DNA of 64,000 bases from Pseudomonas veronii (lineage in GTDB: Bacteria; Pseudomonadota; Gammaproteobacteria; Pseudomonadales; Pseudomonadaceae), in the NCBI RefSeq assembly GCF_001439695.1, contig NZ_JYLL01000025.1, positions 26,722 through 90,721 of the forward strand. The letters are read 5' to 3'. Below are positions 45,906 through 54,566 of the stretch, piece after piece; position 1 is the first letter of the stretch; the number at the start of each line of letters is the position of its first letter. Position numbers and translations under genes: made by a program. Under the pieces are notes generated by a model. That model did no database searches. It worked only from the letters and a program-made list of their open reading frames with translations, and was not told the origin of the DNA.

Positions 45906-46415
45906 ATGCAACCCACCGCAATCGACAGCAAAAGCAAAAACCATCACGGCGAGCGCGTCGCGTTTATCCAGGCCTGCTGGCACAAGGATATTGTCGACCA
46001 ATCGCGCAAAGGCTTTCTCAGCGAAATGATCGCCCTGGGTTACCAGGAATCGGACATCGATTTCTTCGAAGTCGGCGGCGCCTTTGAAATGCCCCTGCAC
46101 GCCAAGCTGCTGGCCAAGACCGGCCGTTACGCCGGCATCGTCGCCGCGGCCCTGGTGGTGGACGGCGGCATCTACCGCCACGAATTCGTCGCCCAATCGG
46201 TGGTCAGCGGCCTGATGCAGGTTCAGCTGGAAACCGAAGTGCCGGTGTTCTCGGTGTCTCTGACCCCGCACCACTTCCACGCTGGCAGCGAGCACCACGC
46301 CTTCTTCCATGATCACTTCGTACACAAAGGCCAGGAAGCGGCGCGTACCTGTGCCGACACCTTGCACAAGGTACGTGCGATCCGCCGCAGCGAGCCGCGT
46401 GCCGTAGCAGTTTAA
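45906..46415 (+). CDS. ribH: 6,7-dimethyl-8-ribityllumazine synthase, RibH2 type
   Basis: This enzyme condenses dihydroxybutanone phosphate with a ribityl-aminouracil in riboflavin synthesis. The 169-residue product has the family features (FIQACWHKDIVDQSR, VGGAFEMPLHAKLLA, VVDGGIYRHEFVAQSV). It resembles the second, divergent RibH2 form rather than the housekeeping RibH, so pseudomonads may carry another copy elsewhere. AGGAG lies ahead of the ATG, partly masked by a hairpin. It is the only gene in the riboswitch unit, with a REPIN after it and no RibB/RibA/RibE nearby. Confidence 0.88.
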   Translation: MQPTAIDSKSKNHHGERVAFIQACWHKDIVDQSRKGFLSEMIALGYQESDIDFFEVGGAFEMPLHAKLLAKTGRYAGIVAAALVVDGGIYRHEFVAQSVVSGLMQVQLETEVPVFSVSLTPHHFHAGSEHHAFFHDHFVHKGQEAARTCADTLHKVRAIRRSEPRAVAV

Positions 46416-46434
46416 GCAACACCGCAAAACAAAA

Positions 46435-46526
46435 TGTGGGAGGGGGCTTGCCCCCGATGGCGGTCTGTCAGTTAAAAATTTTCTGACAGTTACACCGCAA
46501 TCGGGGGCAAGCCCCCTCCCACATTT
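46435..46526. repeat. REPIN
   Basis: Two inverted REPs (GTGGGAGGGGGCTTGCCCCC and its complement, followed by GATGGCGG / CCGCAATC tails) flank a spacer with TGTCAG/CTGACA pairing. It lies between convergent ribH and astE. Confidence 0.88.
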
Positions 46527-46547
46527 GGATCCGGTTAAGGCTGAGAT

Positions 46548-47552
46548 CTATGCCAGCCCGGCGTCCGTGGTCGGCACGATCAATATCCCTGCGCGCAAGC
46601 CATTCTTCACCTTCGGGTTCGGGAAGATGATGCGTGCGCCCTCCTCCTCGATCACCCAGCGGGTCTTGGCGACGTCTTCGGCGAGCAGATAGCCCTGGGC
46701 CAACGGCGAAAAGTTTTCCACGTCCGCCGGCAGGTGCAACAGGAATGCATCGCTGTGCTTGATGACTTCGCGGGACACGGCAAACAGCTGCAGGCCATCC
46801 AGGCTGCCGGTGTCCGGCTCGGTGCCTTCGATGATCTGCGTCAGCCGGGTTTCCAGGCGCGACACGTCCACATCCTGGTTCTGCCCGAACGGCCGCGCCT
46901 TGCCCAATTCCAGGGTAAAGGCCTCGGCACCCAGTTGCTCATAGGTAAAGGCGGAGAAGGTGATCGAAGCTTTGTTCTGCAGCAGCACCGCCTGCATACC
47001 GGCGGCGCGCAAGCGGGCCAGTTCGTGGCGCGAATGCTGGCGCCCGTCCTTCCACGGGTAGAGGGCGAACTGCTCGACCTTCGAACCACGAATGGCGGTG
47101 TGCAGGTCGTAATGCAAGCGCGAGCGGCCAGGCAGGCTGAAGAAGCTGCGGGCCAATTGTTCCAGCTCGGCGGCGCGCATGGCTTCAGGGCCGATATTTT
47201 TTTCGTGACGGCCGTTGAACAGCCGGTTGACGTCCAGTTCGAGGTAACGCTCGCCGCGGCGCATGGCCTCGGGGTTGCCGAACAGGAACAGAATACGGGT
47301 GCGGGGTTTGATCTGCCCACGGGCGATGCCATGCAACAGGCGGTCGAGCAATTCGATCGGCGCGGTCTCGTTGCCGTGGATGCCGGACGACAGCAGCACG
47401 TCGCTGCCGTTGTCCCGCGCTTGCGGCGGGCGCACTTCGAGCGCGCCTTCGCTGAGCCAGCGCATCTGCACGCCGTCGACAGTCAGTTGAATTTTTTGCG
47501 CCGGTTCACGACCGGCGAGAGTCAGTTCAAGGAGTTTGCCGAGGGCGAGCAT
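46548..47552 (-). CDS. astE: Succinylglutamate desuccinylase
   Basis: AstE (AruE) performs the last step of the arginine succinyltransferase pathway, releasing glutamate and succinate. The 334-residue protein is a zinc carboxypeptidase-like (M14/aspartoacylase) enzyme with the metal motif SSGIHGNETAPIELLD (His and Glu) and a downstream HYDLHTAIRGS with the third ligand. It is the final gene of aruCFGDBE; a small protein gene and aruB precede it. Confidence 0.95.
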   Translation of the reverse strand: MLALGKLLELTLAGREPAQKIQLTVDGVQMRWLSEGALEVRPPQARDNGSDVLLSSGIHGNETAPIELLDRLLHGIARGQIKPRTRILFLFGNPEAMRRGERYLELDVNRLFNGRHEKNIGPEAMRAAELEQLARSFFSLPGRSRLHYDLHTAIRGSKVEQFALYPWKDGRQHSRHELARLRAAGMQAVLLQNKASITFSAFTYEQLGAEAFTLELGKARPFGQNQDVDVSRLETRLTQIIEGTEPDTGSLDGLQLFAVSREVIKHSDAFLLHLPADVENFSPLAQGYLLAEDVAKTRWVIEEEGARIIFPNPKVKNGLRAGILIVPTTDAGLA

Positions 47553-47563
47553 AAGCAGCTTCC

Positions 47564-47854
47564 TTAGTGGTTGCAGCCTGGGCCGTGGACGTGATCGTCG
47601 TCATCACCCTCAACGTCGGCCGGTTCCATTTCCAGTTGCAGGCTCATCAGGTTGGTGGCCAGTGGGCGCATCAGCAGGTTGGCGTACTCGGCGTCGCCTT
47701 CTTCCACGTCCACACCGATCAGCAGTTGGCCACGGCCGTCGTGCTGAATCCAGACTTCCTTGCCCTGCCAGATCACGGCAACGCGGGTGCAGGAGGTTTG
47801 CAGCTGGGTGCCGTCGGTGTCTTCAAGGATCAGTTGCAGGGTATCGGTGCTCAT
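47564..47854 (-). CDS. Small conserved protein between aruB and astE, possible metal-binding tail
   Basis: This 96-residue cytosolic protein has a compact beta-rich body (LQLILEDTDGTQLQTSC, VAVIWQGKEVWIQHDGRGQL) and an acidic tail ending GDDDDHVHGPGCNH. The tail's His/Cys/Asp cluster resembles metal-binding ends of metallochaperones. A gene of this size occupies the same place in the P. aeruginosa aru operon, so it is a conserved member of unknown role. Supply of zinc to the neighbouring AstE is one possibility; nothing shows it directly. Confidence 0.85.
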   Translation of the reverse strand: MSTDTLQLILEDTDGTQLQTSCTRVAVIWQGKEVWIQHDGRGQLLIGVDVEEGDAEYANLLMRPLATNLMSLQLEMEPADVEGDDDDHVHGPGCNH

Positions 47855-47877
47855 AAATAGCTCTCGGCCGTGTGGCG

Positions 47878-49224
47878 TTAATTGATCTGGAAAGGATATA
47901 CCGCGCCCAGTTTAAGGATTTGCGTCAGTTCATCCAATGCCGTCCGGCATTCAAGCAGCAATTGCGGGTCAGCCAGGTCGCTTTCGCGCAGGCTGTCGCG
48001 GTAGTGCTTGTCGACCCACTGGGTCAGCGTTTCATACAACGGCGCGGTCATGATAACCCCTGGGTTCACCGCCGCCAGCTCGGTTTCGTTCAACGCCACG
48101 CGCAAACGCAGGCACGCCGGGCCGCCGCCGTTCTGCATGCTTTGCTTGAGGTCGAAGACCTTGACCTCGCGGATCAAACCACCGGCAGCGGTCAGACCTT
48201 GCAGATACTGCCAGACACGTGCGTTGGCGCGGCACTCTTCCGGCACGATCAATAGCATCGAGCCGTCGGCGCGGGTCAGCAATTGGCTGTTGAACAGGTA
48301 GGAACGCACCGCGTCTTCGACGCTGACCTGGGCACGCGGCACGCACACCGACTGGAAGTTGCCGCCCAGCTTGCCCAACTTGGCCTGCAACTCGGCAAGC
48401 ATCGTCTCGGTGTTGAGGAACGCGTCCTCGTGATAGAACAGCATTTCGCCATTGCCCACCGCGATCACGTCGTTATGGAACACGCCGGCATCGATCACCG
48501 CCGGGTTCTGCTGGGCGAAGACCACGCCAGCGTCTTTCAGGCCGTGCAGGCGGGCGACGGCCTGGGAGGCTTCGAGGGTCTGGCGCGCCGGGTACTTCTG
48601 CGGTGCCGGGTAACGGGTGTCGAACGCGCTGCGGCCGAACACGAAAAACTCCACGCCGGCCTCGCCATAGTCACGGCAGAAACGTGTGTGGTTGGCCGCG
48701 CCTTCGTCGCCGAACTGCGCCACCGCCGGCAACGCGGCGTGGTGGGCGAAGTGTTTCGCATCGGCAAACATCGCCCCCAATACGCGGCTGGTGGTCGGGT
48801 GTTCGATGCTGCGGTGGTATTTGCAGTTGAGGTTGGCGGCGGTGAAATGCACGCGGCCATCCGCCGTGTCGGCGCTCGGGCTGACGGTGGCGGCGTTGGC
48901 CACCCACATGCTCGACGCCGAGCAACTGGCGACCAGCAATGGCATGGCGTGCTTGGCCGCGTGCTGGATGACCTGGGCATCGCTGCCGCTGAAGCCGAGG
49001 TTGCGCAAGGCAGCCACGTCCGGGCGTTCCTGCGGCGCCAGCACGCCTTGCACAAAACCCATGTCCATCAGCGCTTTCATTTTCTGCAGGCCCTGCAACG
49101 CCGCTTCCTTGGGGTTGGAAGCTTGCTGGCTGTTGCTCTGGGACGCGACGTTGCCGTAGGACAAACCGCCGTAGTTATGGGTCGGCCCCACTAGACCGTC
49201 AAAATTGACTTCATAGGATTTCAT
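47878..49224 (-). CDS. astB: N-succinylarginine dihydrolase
   Basis: AstB (AruB) hydrolyses succinylarginine to succinylornithine, CO2 and two ammonia, the nitrogen-releasing step. The 448-residue protein begins MKSYEVNFDGLVGPTHNYGG, the standard N-terminus of this amidinotransferase-fold enzyme. Family motifs include CRDYGEAGVEFFVFGR, HNDVIAVGNGEMLFYHEDAF and the C-terminal NGGGPACLRLRV with the nucleophile Cys. ATG 49224 is used; the frame is open 12 codons more. A REP lies 59 bases upstream, between astD and this gene. Confidence 0.95.
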   Translation of the reverse strand: MKSYEVNFDGLVGPTHNYGGLSYGNVASQSNSQQASNPKEAALQGLQKMKALMDMGFVQGVLAPQERPDVAALRNLGFSGSDAQVIQHAAKHAMPLLVASCSASSMWVANAATVSPSADTADGRVHFTAANLNCKYHRSIEHPTTSRVLGAMFADAKHFAHHAALPAVAQFGDEGAANHTRFCRDYGEAGVEFFVFGRSAFDTRYPAPQKYPARQTLEASQAVARLHGLKDAGVVFAQQNPAVIDAGVFHNDVIAVGNGEMLFYHEDAFLNTETMLAELQAKLGKLGGNFQSVCVPRAQVSVEDAVRSYLFNSQLLTRADGSMLLIVPEECRANARVWQYLQGLTAAGGLIREVKVFDLKQSMQNGGGPACLRLRVALNETELAAVNPGVIMTAPLYETLTQWVDKHYRDSLRESDLADPQLLLECRTALDELTQILKLGAVYPFQIN

Positions 49225-49283
49225 CGGCGAGGCTCCACGAACATCTGTTTTTATAGGCAATCTTCAACACACCCCGGGTCAAG

Positions 49284-49310
49284 TGTGGGAGGGGGCTTGC
49301 CCCCTCCCAC
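49284..49310. repeat. Single REP between astD and astB
   Basis: The palindrome GTGGGAGGGGGCTTGCCCCC-TCCCAC sits inside the aru operon, 60 bases before astB and 3 bases after astD. As a stable hairpin it could stabilise or attenuate the downstream message. Confidence 0.85.
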
Positions 49311-49312
49311 CT

Positions 49313-50779
49313 TTAGATCAGTGTAATGCCGGGGGTGAGTGTGGCTGGCAGCACCAGGCTTGGGGTTTCCAGGGACGCCACCGGGTACGCGCAATAATCC
49401 GCTGCGTAATAGGCGCTGGCGCGATGGTTGCCCGAAGCCCCGACACCACCGAACGGCGCGGTACTGGCGGCGCCGGTCAGTTGTTTGTTCCAGTTGACGA
49501 TCCCGGCGCGGCTTTCCAGCCAGAACTGCTGGTAGCGCGCTTCGGAGTCCGACAACAAACCGGCGGCCAGGCCGTACTGGGTGTTGTTGGCCTCGGCAAT
49601 CGCCGCGGCGAAATCAGCGTAGCGGATCACCTGCAACAGCGGGCCGAACAGCTCTTCATCGGCGCGCTCGCTCACTTCGGTCACGTCAATGATGCCCGGG
49701 GTCAGCAACGCGGCCTGAGCCTGCGGCTGGGTCATTTCCAGCAGCGCCACGGCGCCGTTGGCCAACAGCAGTTCCTGGGCGTCCATCAAGGCTTTCGCCG
49801 CCGCCAGGGAAATCACCGAGCCCATGAACGGCGCCGGTTGCTGGTCGAATGCACCGACCGTAATCGTCGCGCTGACTGCCACCAGCCGCGCCAGCAGCGC
49901 ATCGCCCCAGGCGCCTTCGGGCACCAGCAAGCGACGGGCACAGGTGCAACGTTGGCCGGCCGAGATAAACGCCGATTGGATGATGGTGTAGACCGCCGCA
50001 TCCACGTCGGCCACTTGATCCACCACCAGCGGGTTGTTACCGCCCATTTCCAGGGCCAGGATCTTGTCCGGGCGCCCGGAGAACTGCTGGTGCAGGTGGT
50101 TGCCGGTGCGGCTGGAGCCGGTGAAGAACAACCCGTCGATACCCGGGTTGGCCGCCAGGGCGATTCCGGTTTCCCGCGCACCTTGCAGCAGGTTCAACAC
50201 GCCCGCCGGCAGGCCGGCTTCGATCCAGCATTGCACGGTCAGCTCGGCGACTTTCGGGGTCAACTCGCTGGGTTTGAACAGCACGGTATTGCCCGCCAGC
50301 AACGCCGGGACGATATGCCCATTGGGCAGGTGACCGGGGAAGTTGTAAGGACCAAACACCGCCACCACGCCGTGAGGCTTGTGGCGCAGCACGGCGGTGG
50401 CGTCGCCCAGCGGGCCGCTCTTCTCGCCGGTACGCTCGCGGTAGCTTTGCACCGAGATTGCGATCTTGTTGGCCATGCTGGTGACTTCGGTGGCCGATTC
50501 CCACAGGGGCTTGCCGGTTTCTTCACCGATGCAGCGGGCGATTTCATCGGCGCGGCTTTTCAAGGTATTGGCGAAGGCTTCGAGCACACCGATGCGCTCT
50601 TCCAACGAGCGCCGGGCCCACGCCGGAAACGCCTGGCGCGCCGCCTGCACGGCGGATTCGACCTGCTCGGCGCTGGCGCCATTGCCGGCCCACAGCACGT
50701 GCTGGGTCACCGGGTTGCGCGATTCGAACAACTCACCCTGGCCAGCCAGCCAGCTACCTGCGATATACAGCGAATTCAT
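49313..50779 (-). CDS. astD: Succinylglutamate semialdehyde dehydrogenase
   Basis: AstD (AruD) oxidises succinylglutamate semialdehyde with NAD to succinylglutamate. The 488-residue aldehyde dehydrogenase has LEMGGNNPLVV (catalytic Glu region) and SAGQRCTCARRLLVP (catalytic Cys), with FTGSSRTG for NAD binding. Its ATG overlaps the aruG stop as TAATG, so translation is coupled. It is the fourth gene of the aru operon. Confidence 0.95.
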   Translation of the reverse strand: MNSLYIAGSWLAGQGELFESRNPVTQHVLWAGNGASAEQVESAVQAARQAFPAWARRSLEERIGVLEAFANTLKSRADEIARCIGEETGKPLWESATEVTSMANKIAISVQSYRERTGEKSGPLGDATAVLRHKPHGVVAVFGPYNFPGHLPNGHIVPALLAGNTVLFKPSELTPKVAELTVQCWIEAGLPAGVLNLLQGARETGIALAANPGIDGLFFTGSSRTGNHLHQQFSGRPDKILALEMGGNNPLVVDQVADVDAAVYTIIQSAFISAGQRCTCARRLLVPEGAWGDALLARLVAVSATITVGAFDQQPAPFMGSVISLAAAKALMDAQELLLANGAVALLEMTQPQAQAALLTPGIIDVTEVSERADEELFGPLLQVIRYADFAAAIAEANNTQYGLAAGLLSDSEARYQQFWLESRAGIVNWNKQLTGAASTAPFGGVGASGNHRASAYYAADYCAYPVASLETPSLVLPATLTPGITLI

Positions 50780-51804
50780 TATTTCGACTCCCGAGCAGCA
50801 GACAACGGTACGGCACGCACTTGATCACCCACCACCAGTTGCAGGCGCTTGGCGGTCAACGGATCAACCACCAGCGTGCCTGCCGCCAGGCGGGCCGGTG
50901 CGGCGGTGATGCGGCACTCTTCGCGCTTGCGGTTATGGATCAGGAACGGCGTGGCGTCGTCGCCTGGCGTGCCGATGGCCAACACCAGCGACTGGCTGTC
51001 GCGCACCGCACGGATCTTGCTGGTCTCACATTCCACCGCCGGTCCGGCGTCGAAAATGTCGACATAGCCCTGGTAGCTGAACCCTTCGCTCTTGAGCATG
51101 CTCAGCGCCGGCTCGGTATCCGGGTGGACCTTGCCGATCACGTTGCGCGCATCCTCCGACAGGAAGCAGCTGTACAGCGGAAATTTCGGCATCAACTCGG
51201 CGATAAAGGCTTTGTTGCCCACGCCGGTGAGGTAGTCGGCCTGGCTGAATTCCATCTTGAAGAAGTGTCGGCCCAGGCTTTCCCAGAACGGCGAGCGCCC
51301 GGCTTCATTGGACACGCCGCGCATCTCGGCGATGATCTTGTTGCCGAACAACTGCGGGAACTCCGCGATAAACAGCAGGCGCGCCTTGGCCAGCATGCGG
51401 CCGTTGAGGCCGTTGCGGTAATCGGCGTGCAGGAACAACGAACACAGTTCGGAGTTGCCGGTGAGGTCGTTGGCCAGGAACAGCGTCGGGATCTCACGGT
51501 AGATATTCAGCTCCTGGGAGGCGCTGACGGTCAGGCCGACCCGGAAGTTGTACCAGGGCTCGCGCAGGCCGACGGCGCCGGCGATGGCGGAAATCCCCAC
51601 CACGCGGCCTTCGTCGTTTTCCAGCACGAACAGGTAGTCGGCATCCCCGCGCCCGGCTTCGCCGCGGAAGGTTTTTTCGGCCCAGCCGACCCGGTGGGTC
51701 AGGCGCTCTTCGTTGGCCGGCAAGGTGGTCAGGCCGGTGCCGGTGCTGCGCGCCAGATCAATCAGGGCCGGTAAATCGCTGCTGCGTACGGGACGAACGA
51801 TCAT
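50779..51804 (-). CDS. aruG: Arginine N-succinyltransferase, beta subunit
   Basis: AruG, with AruF, transfers succinyl from succinyl-CoA to arginine or ornithine. The 341-residue product is an AstA-family acyltransferase, starting MIVRPVRSSDLPALIDLARSTG. Visible blocks include VVGISAIAGAVGLREPWYNFRVG and FLHADYRNGLNGRMLAKARLLFIAEF. Pseudomonads use two homologous subunits where E. coli has one AstA. It follows aruF by 50 bases. Confidence 0.94.
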   Translation of the reverse strand: MIVRPVRSSDLPALIDLARSTGTGLTTLPANEERLTHRVGWAEKTFRGEAGRGDADYLFVLENDEGRVVGISAIAGAVGLREPWYNFRVGLTVSASQELNIYREIPTLFLANDLTGNSELCSLFLHADYRNGLNGRMLAKARLLFIAEFPQLFGNKIIAEMRGVSNEAGRSPFWESLGRHFFKMEFSQADYLTGVGNKAFIAELMPKFPLYSCFLSEDARNVIGKVHPDTEPALSMLKSEGFSYQGYVDIFDAGPAVECETSKIRAVRDSQSLVLAIGTPGDDATPFLIHNRKREECRITAAPARLAAGTLVVDPLTAKRLQLVVGDQVRAVPLSAARESK

Positions 51805-51854
51805 GCTATCTCCTCAGGCGGGCCGCCCGCTCAGGCCACCCGCAAAACTCTGCG

Positions 51855-52874
51855 TTAAACCGCAACCAAACGCACGCTGGCGCCTTCGCCGACGCCCAGG
51901 GCTTCGGCTGCTTCCAGGTCCAGGGTCACCGGTTTGCCGGGCGCGTAGTCCAGCTCCAGCAGCACCGCGCGGTAATCCTGCAACTGCGCGTTGCTCACCA
52001 GGTACTGGCGGCCGACACCCTTGACCCTCTCGCCGATCTTCACCGGCACCACGCGGCTCTGGGCGATCGAGCGAATGCCCGAGACCCGCGCGTGCAGCGT
52101 CGGGCCGCCGTCGAAGATGTCGATGTAGTGATCGGTCTCGAAGCCTTCGCGCATGAGGATGTCGAAGGTGATCTGCGCACGCGGATGCACCTGGCCCATG
52201 GCTTCCTGGGCTTCGTCCGGCAGCAGCGGCACGTAGATCGGGTAGTGCGGCATCAGCTCGGCGAGGAACGTGCGGCTTTTCAGCCCGCACAGGCGCTCGG
52301 CGGCGGCGTAGTTGAGGTCGAAGAAGTTGCGTCCGATGGCGTCCCAGAACGGCGAATCACCGTTCTCGTCGCTGTAGCCGACAATCTCGGTCACCACCGA
52401 GTCGGCGAAGCGCTCGGGATGGCTGGCGACGAACAACAGGCGGCCGCGGGAATTGAGTTCCGACCACGGCGAACCGACCAGCTCCGGCACCACGTAGAAG
52501 CTGGTGAGCAGGCTGTTGCCGGTGAGGTCGTGGCACTGGGAAAGCACGTGGATCTTGTTGTGGATCTTCAGCTCGCGGGAGGCGTGGACGAAGGTCTCGT
52601 TACGGAAGCTGTAGAACGGTTCCGAGTAGCCGGCCGAGGCGACGATGGCCGAGCAGCCGACGAGCTTGCCGGTCTCGGTGTCTTCGAGCACGAAGAAATA
52701 GCTTTCTTCACCGTTGAAACTGACCTCGGCAGCGAAAGACGCTTCGCTGGCGGCGATCTTGTCGCTCAGGCGCTCCACATCGTCCGGCAAGGAGGTGACA
52801 CCAATCGGGCTGTCCGCAGCCAGACGCTGCACCTCGCCCAGATCAGCCATTTGCGCGGGGCGCATCACCAGCAT
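51855..52874 (-). CDS. aruF: Arginine N-succinyltransferase, alpha subunit
   Basis: AruF is the 339-residue partner of AruG. It starts MLVMRPAQMADLGEVQRLAADS and carries VGCSAIVASAGYSEPFYSFRNET and SRGRLLFVASHPERFADSVVTEIVGYS. ATG 52874 is the right start; the frame runs another 58 codons into the REPIN upstream, which is not coding. The two subunits share about the same layout, indicating an old gene duplication. Confidence 0.94.
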   Translation of the reverse strand: MLVMRPAQMADLGEVQRLAADSPIGVTSLPDDVERLSDKIAASEASFAAEVSFNGEESYFFVLEDTETGKLVGCSAIVASAGYSEPFYSFRNETFVHASRELKIHNKIHVLSQCHDLTGNSLLTSFYVVPELVGSPWSELNSRGRLLFVASHPERFADSVVTEIVGYSDENGDSPFWDAIGRNFFDLNYAAAERLCGLKSRTFLAELMPHYPIYVPLLPDEAQEAMGQVHPRAQITFDILMREGFETDHYIDIFDGGPTLHARVSGIRSIAQSRVVPVKIGERVKGVGRQYLVSNAQLQDYRAVLLELDYAPGKPVTLDLEAAEALGVGEGASVRLVAV

Positions 52875-52938
52875 GGTGTCACTCCTTAACTCGAAAAACT
52901 CATAGGAAAAAGTACCGGACAGGTCAGGAACAACACAT

Positions 52939-53050
52939 ATCCAATGTGGGAGGGGCGGTGCGACGATTCGACTTGCCCCCGATAGCGGTGTATCAGTCAC
53001 CAGATGTATCAACTGACAGACTGCTATCGGGGGCAAGCCCCCTCCCACAT
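52939..53050. repeat. REPIN, twin copy 1 (between aruC and aruF)
   Basis: A 112-base element contains an extended REP (GTGGGAGGGGCGGTGCGACG...CTTGCCCCCGATAGCGGT), a 35-base spacer and a second, plain REP in inverted orientation. Every base is identical to the copy at 55634-55745. It lies within the aru operon. Confidence 0.93.
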
Positions 53051-53078
53051 TCGACCCAGTCCGACAGATAAATGTGTA

Positions 53079-54299
53079 TCAGGCTTGGGTCAGTGTTTTA
53101 ACAGCACGCTCAAAACGGTCCAGGCCTTCATTGATGTCCGCATCCTCCACCACCAGGCTCGGCGCGAAACGCACCACGTCGGGGCCGGCTTGCAGGATCA
53201 TCAGGTTTTCTTTCTCGGCCGCGTTGAACACGTCCTTGGCCTTGCCTTTCCAGGCGTCACTCAACACGCAACCGAGCAGCAGGCCGAGGCCGCGCACTTC
53301 GCTGAAGATCCCGTATTGTTTGCCGATCTGTTCCAGGCGGGCCTTGAACAGGTCGTGCTTGGCGTTGACGCCGGCCAGCACTTCAGGCGTGTTGATCACA
53401 TCGATCACCGCCCCCGCCACCGCACATGCCAGCGGGTTGCCGCCGTAGGTGGTGCCGTGGGTGCCGACCACCAAGTGCTTGGCCAAGGCTTCCGTGGTGA
53501 GCATCGCGGCAATCGGGAAACCGCCGCCCAGGCTCTTGGCGCTGGTGAGAATGTCCGGCACCACACCGTAGTGCTGGTAGGCGAACAGGTGGCCGCTGCG
53601 GCCCATGCCGGTCTGCACTTCGTCGAACACCAGCAGCGCGTCGTGGGCGTCGCACAGTTCGCGGGCGCCTTGCAGGTAGGCCAGCTCGGCCGGCAGTACG
53701 CCGCCCTCGCCTTGCACCGGTTCCAGCACCACGGCGCAGGTCTTGTCCGACACGGCAGCTTTCAGCGCGGCCAGGTCATTGAACGGCACATGGGTGATGC
53801 CAGTGATCTTCGGCCCGAAGCCGTCGGAGTACTTCGACTGGCCACCGACGTTGACGGTGAACAGGGTGCGGCCGTGGAAGCTGTTGAGGGCGGCGATGAT
53901 CTCGTATTTCTCGCTGCCGAAGCGGTCGAACGCCACGCGACGGGCCAGCTTGAACGCAGCCTCGTTGGCTTCGGCGCCGGAGTTGCAGAAGAACACACGC
54001 TCGGCAAAAGTGGCGTCGATCAACTTGTGGGCCAGGCGCAGGGCCGGCTCATTGGTGAAGACGTTGGAGACGTGCCACAGCTTGTGGGCCTGTTCGGTCA
54101 ACGCACCGACCAGCGCCGGGTGGGCATGGCCCAAAACATTGACCGCGATGCCGCCGGCAAAGTCGATCAGCTCGCGACCCGCCTGGTCCCACACGCGCGA
54201 ACCTGCGCCGCGCACGGGGATGAATGCGGCAGGTGCGTAATTGGGCACCATGACCTGGTCGAAATCGGCACGTTGCACCGGGGCTTGCTCAACGGACAT
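53079..54299 (-). CDS. aruC: Succinylornithine/acetylornithine transaminase
   Basis: AruC is a PLP aminotransferase that acts on succinylornithine (catabolism) and probably acetylornithine (biosynthesis). The 406-residue protein has FFCNSGAEANEAAFKLAR, FHGRTLFTVNVGGQ, VFDEVQTGMGRSG and SAKSLGGGFPIAAM, with the PLP Lys in the last. It is the first gene of aruCFGDBE. Upstream are two ArgR half-sites; activation by ArgR with arginine is known for this operon in P. aeruginosa. Confidence 0.94.
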   Translation of the reverse strand: MSVEQAPVQRADFDQVMVPNYAPAAFIPVRGAGSRVWDQAGRELIDFAGGIAVNVLGHAHPALVGALTEQAHKLWHVSNVFTNEPALRLAHKLIDATFAERVFFCNSGAEANEAAFKLARRVAFDRFGSEKYEIIAALNSFHGRTLFTVNVGGQSKYSDGFGPKITGITHVPFNDLAALKAAVSDKTCAVVLEPVQGEGGVLPAELAYLQGARELCDAHDALLVFDEVQTGMGRSGHLFAYQHYGVVPDILTSAKSLGGGFPIAAMLTTEALAKHLVVGTHGTTYGGNPLACAVAGAVIDVINTPEVLAGVNAKHDLFKARLEQIGKQYGIFSEVRGLGLLLGCVLSDAWKGKAKDVFNAAEKENLMILQAGPDVVRFAPSLVVEDADINEGLDRFERAVKTLTQA

Positions 54300-54377
54300 C
54301 GGAGTCTCCTGAAGAGGAACGCCTGCCTGGAACTGGCGGGCGATGCAGGGATTGTAAGGACAGTTTTCAGCGCGGCC

Positions 54378-54393
54378 TTGCCGCCAAGCGACA
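54378..54393 (-). promoter_or_regulatory. ArgR half-site 1 ahead of aruC
   Basis: On the minus strand TGTCGCTTGGCGGCAA fits the P. aeruginosa ArgR consensus TGTCGC-N8-AA exactly. It is 79 bases before the aruC ATG. Confidence 0.7.
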
Positions 54394-54428
54394 ACTTCTT
54401 ATAGCGCCAACCCGCGATTTTGGCGGGT

Positions 54429-54444
54429 TTACGCCAATGCGACA
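54429..54444 (-). promoter_or_regulatory. ArgR half-site 2 ahead of aruC
   Basis: On the minus strand TGTCGCATTGGCGTAA fits TGTCGC-N8-AA exactly, 51 bases (about five turns) upstream of the other site. Confidence 0.75.
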
Positions 54445-54566
54445 AATAGCATCGCAATGGCGCAGTTTAAACGCTACCGGGGCACAGCGGCAGGTGGTCG
54501 AGCAGGATAGGCGTAACTTGGCCGGCGGCCGGCTATCTATCTACCGCAGGGATCGCGCGAGTGAGA

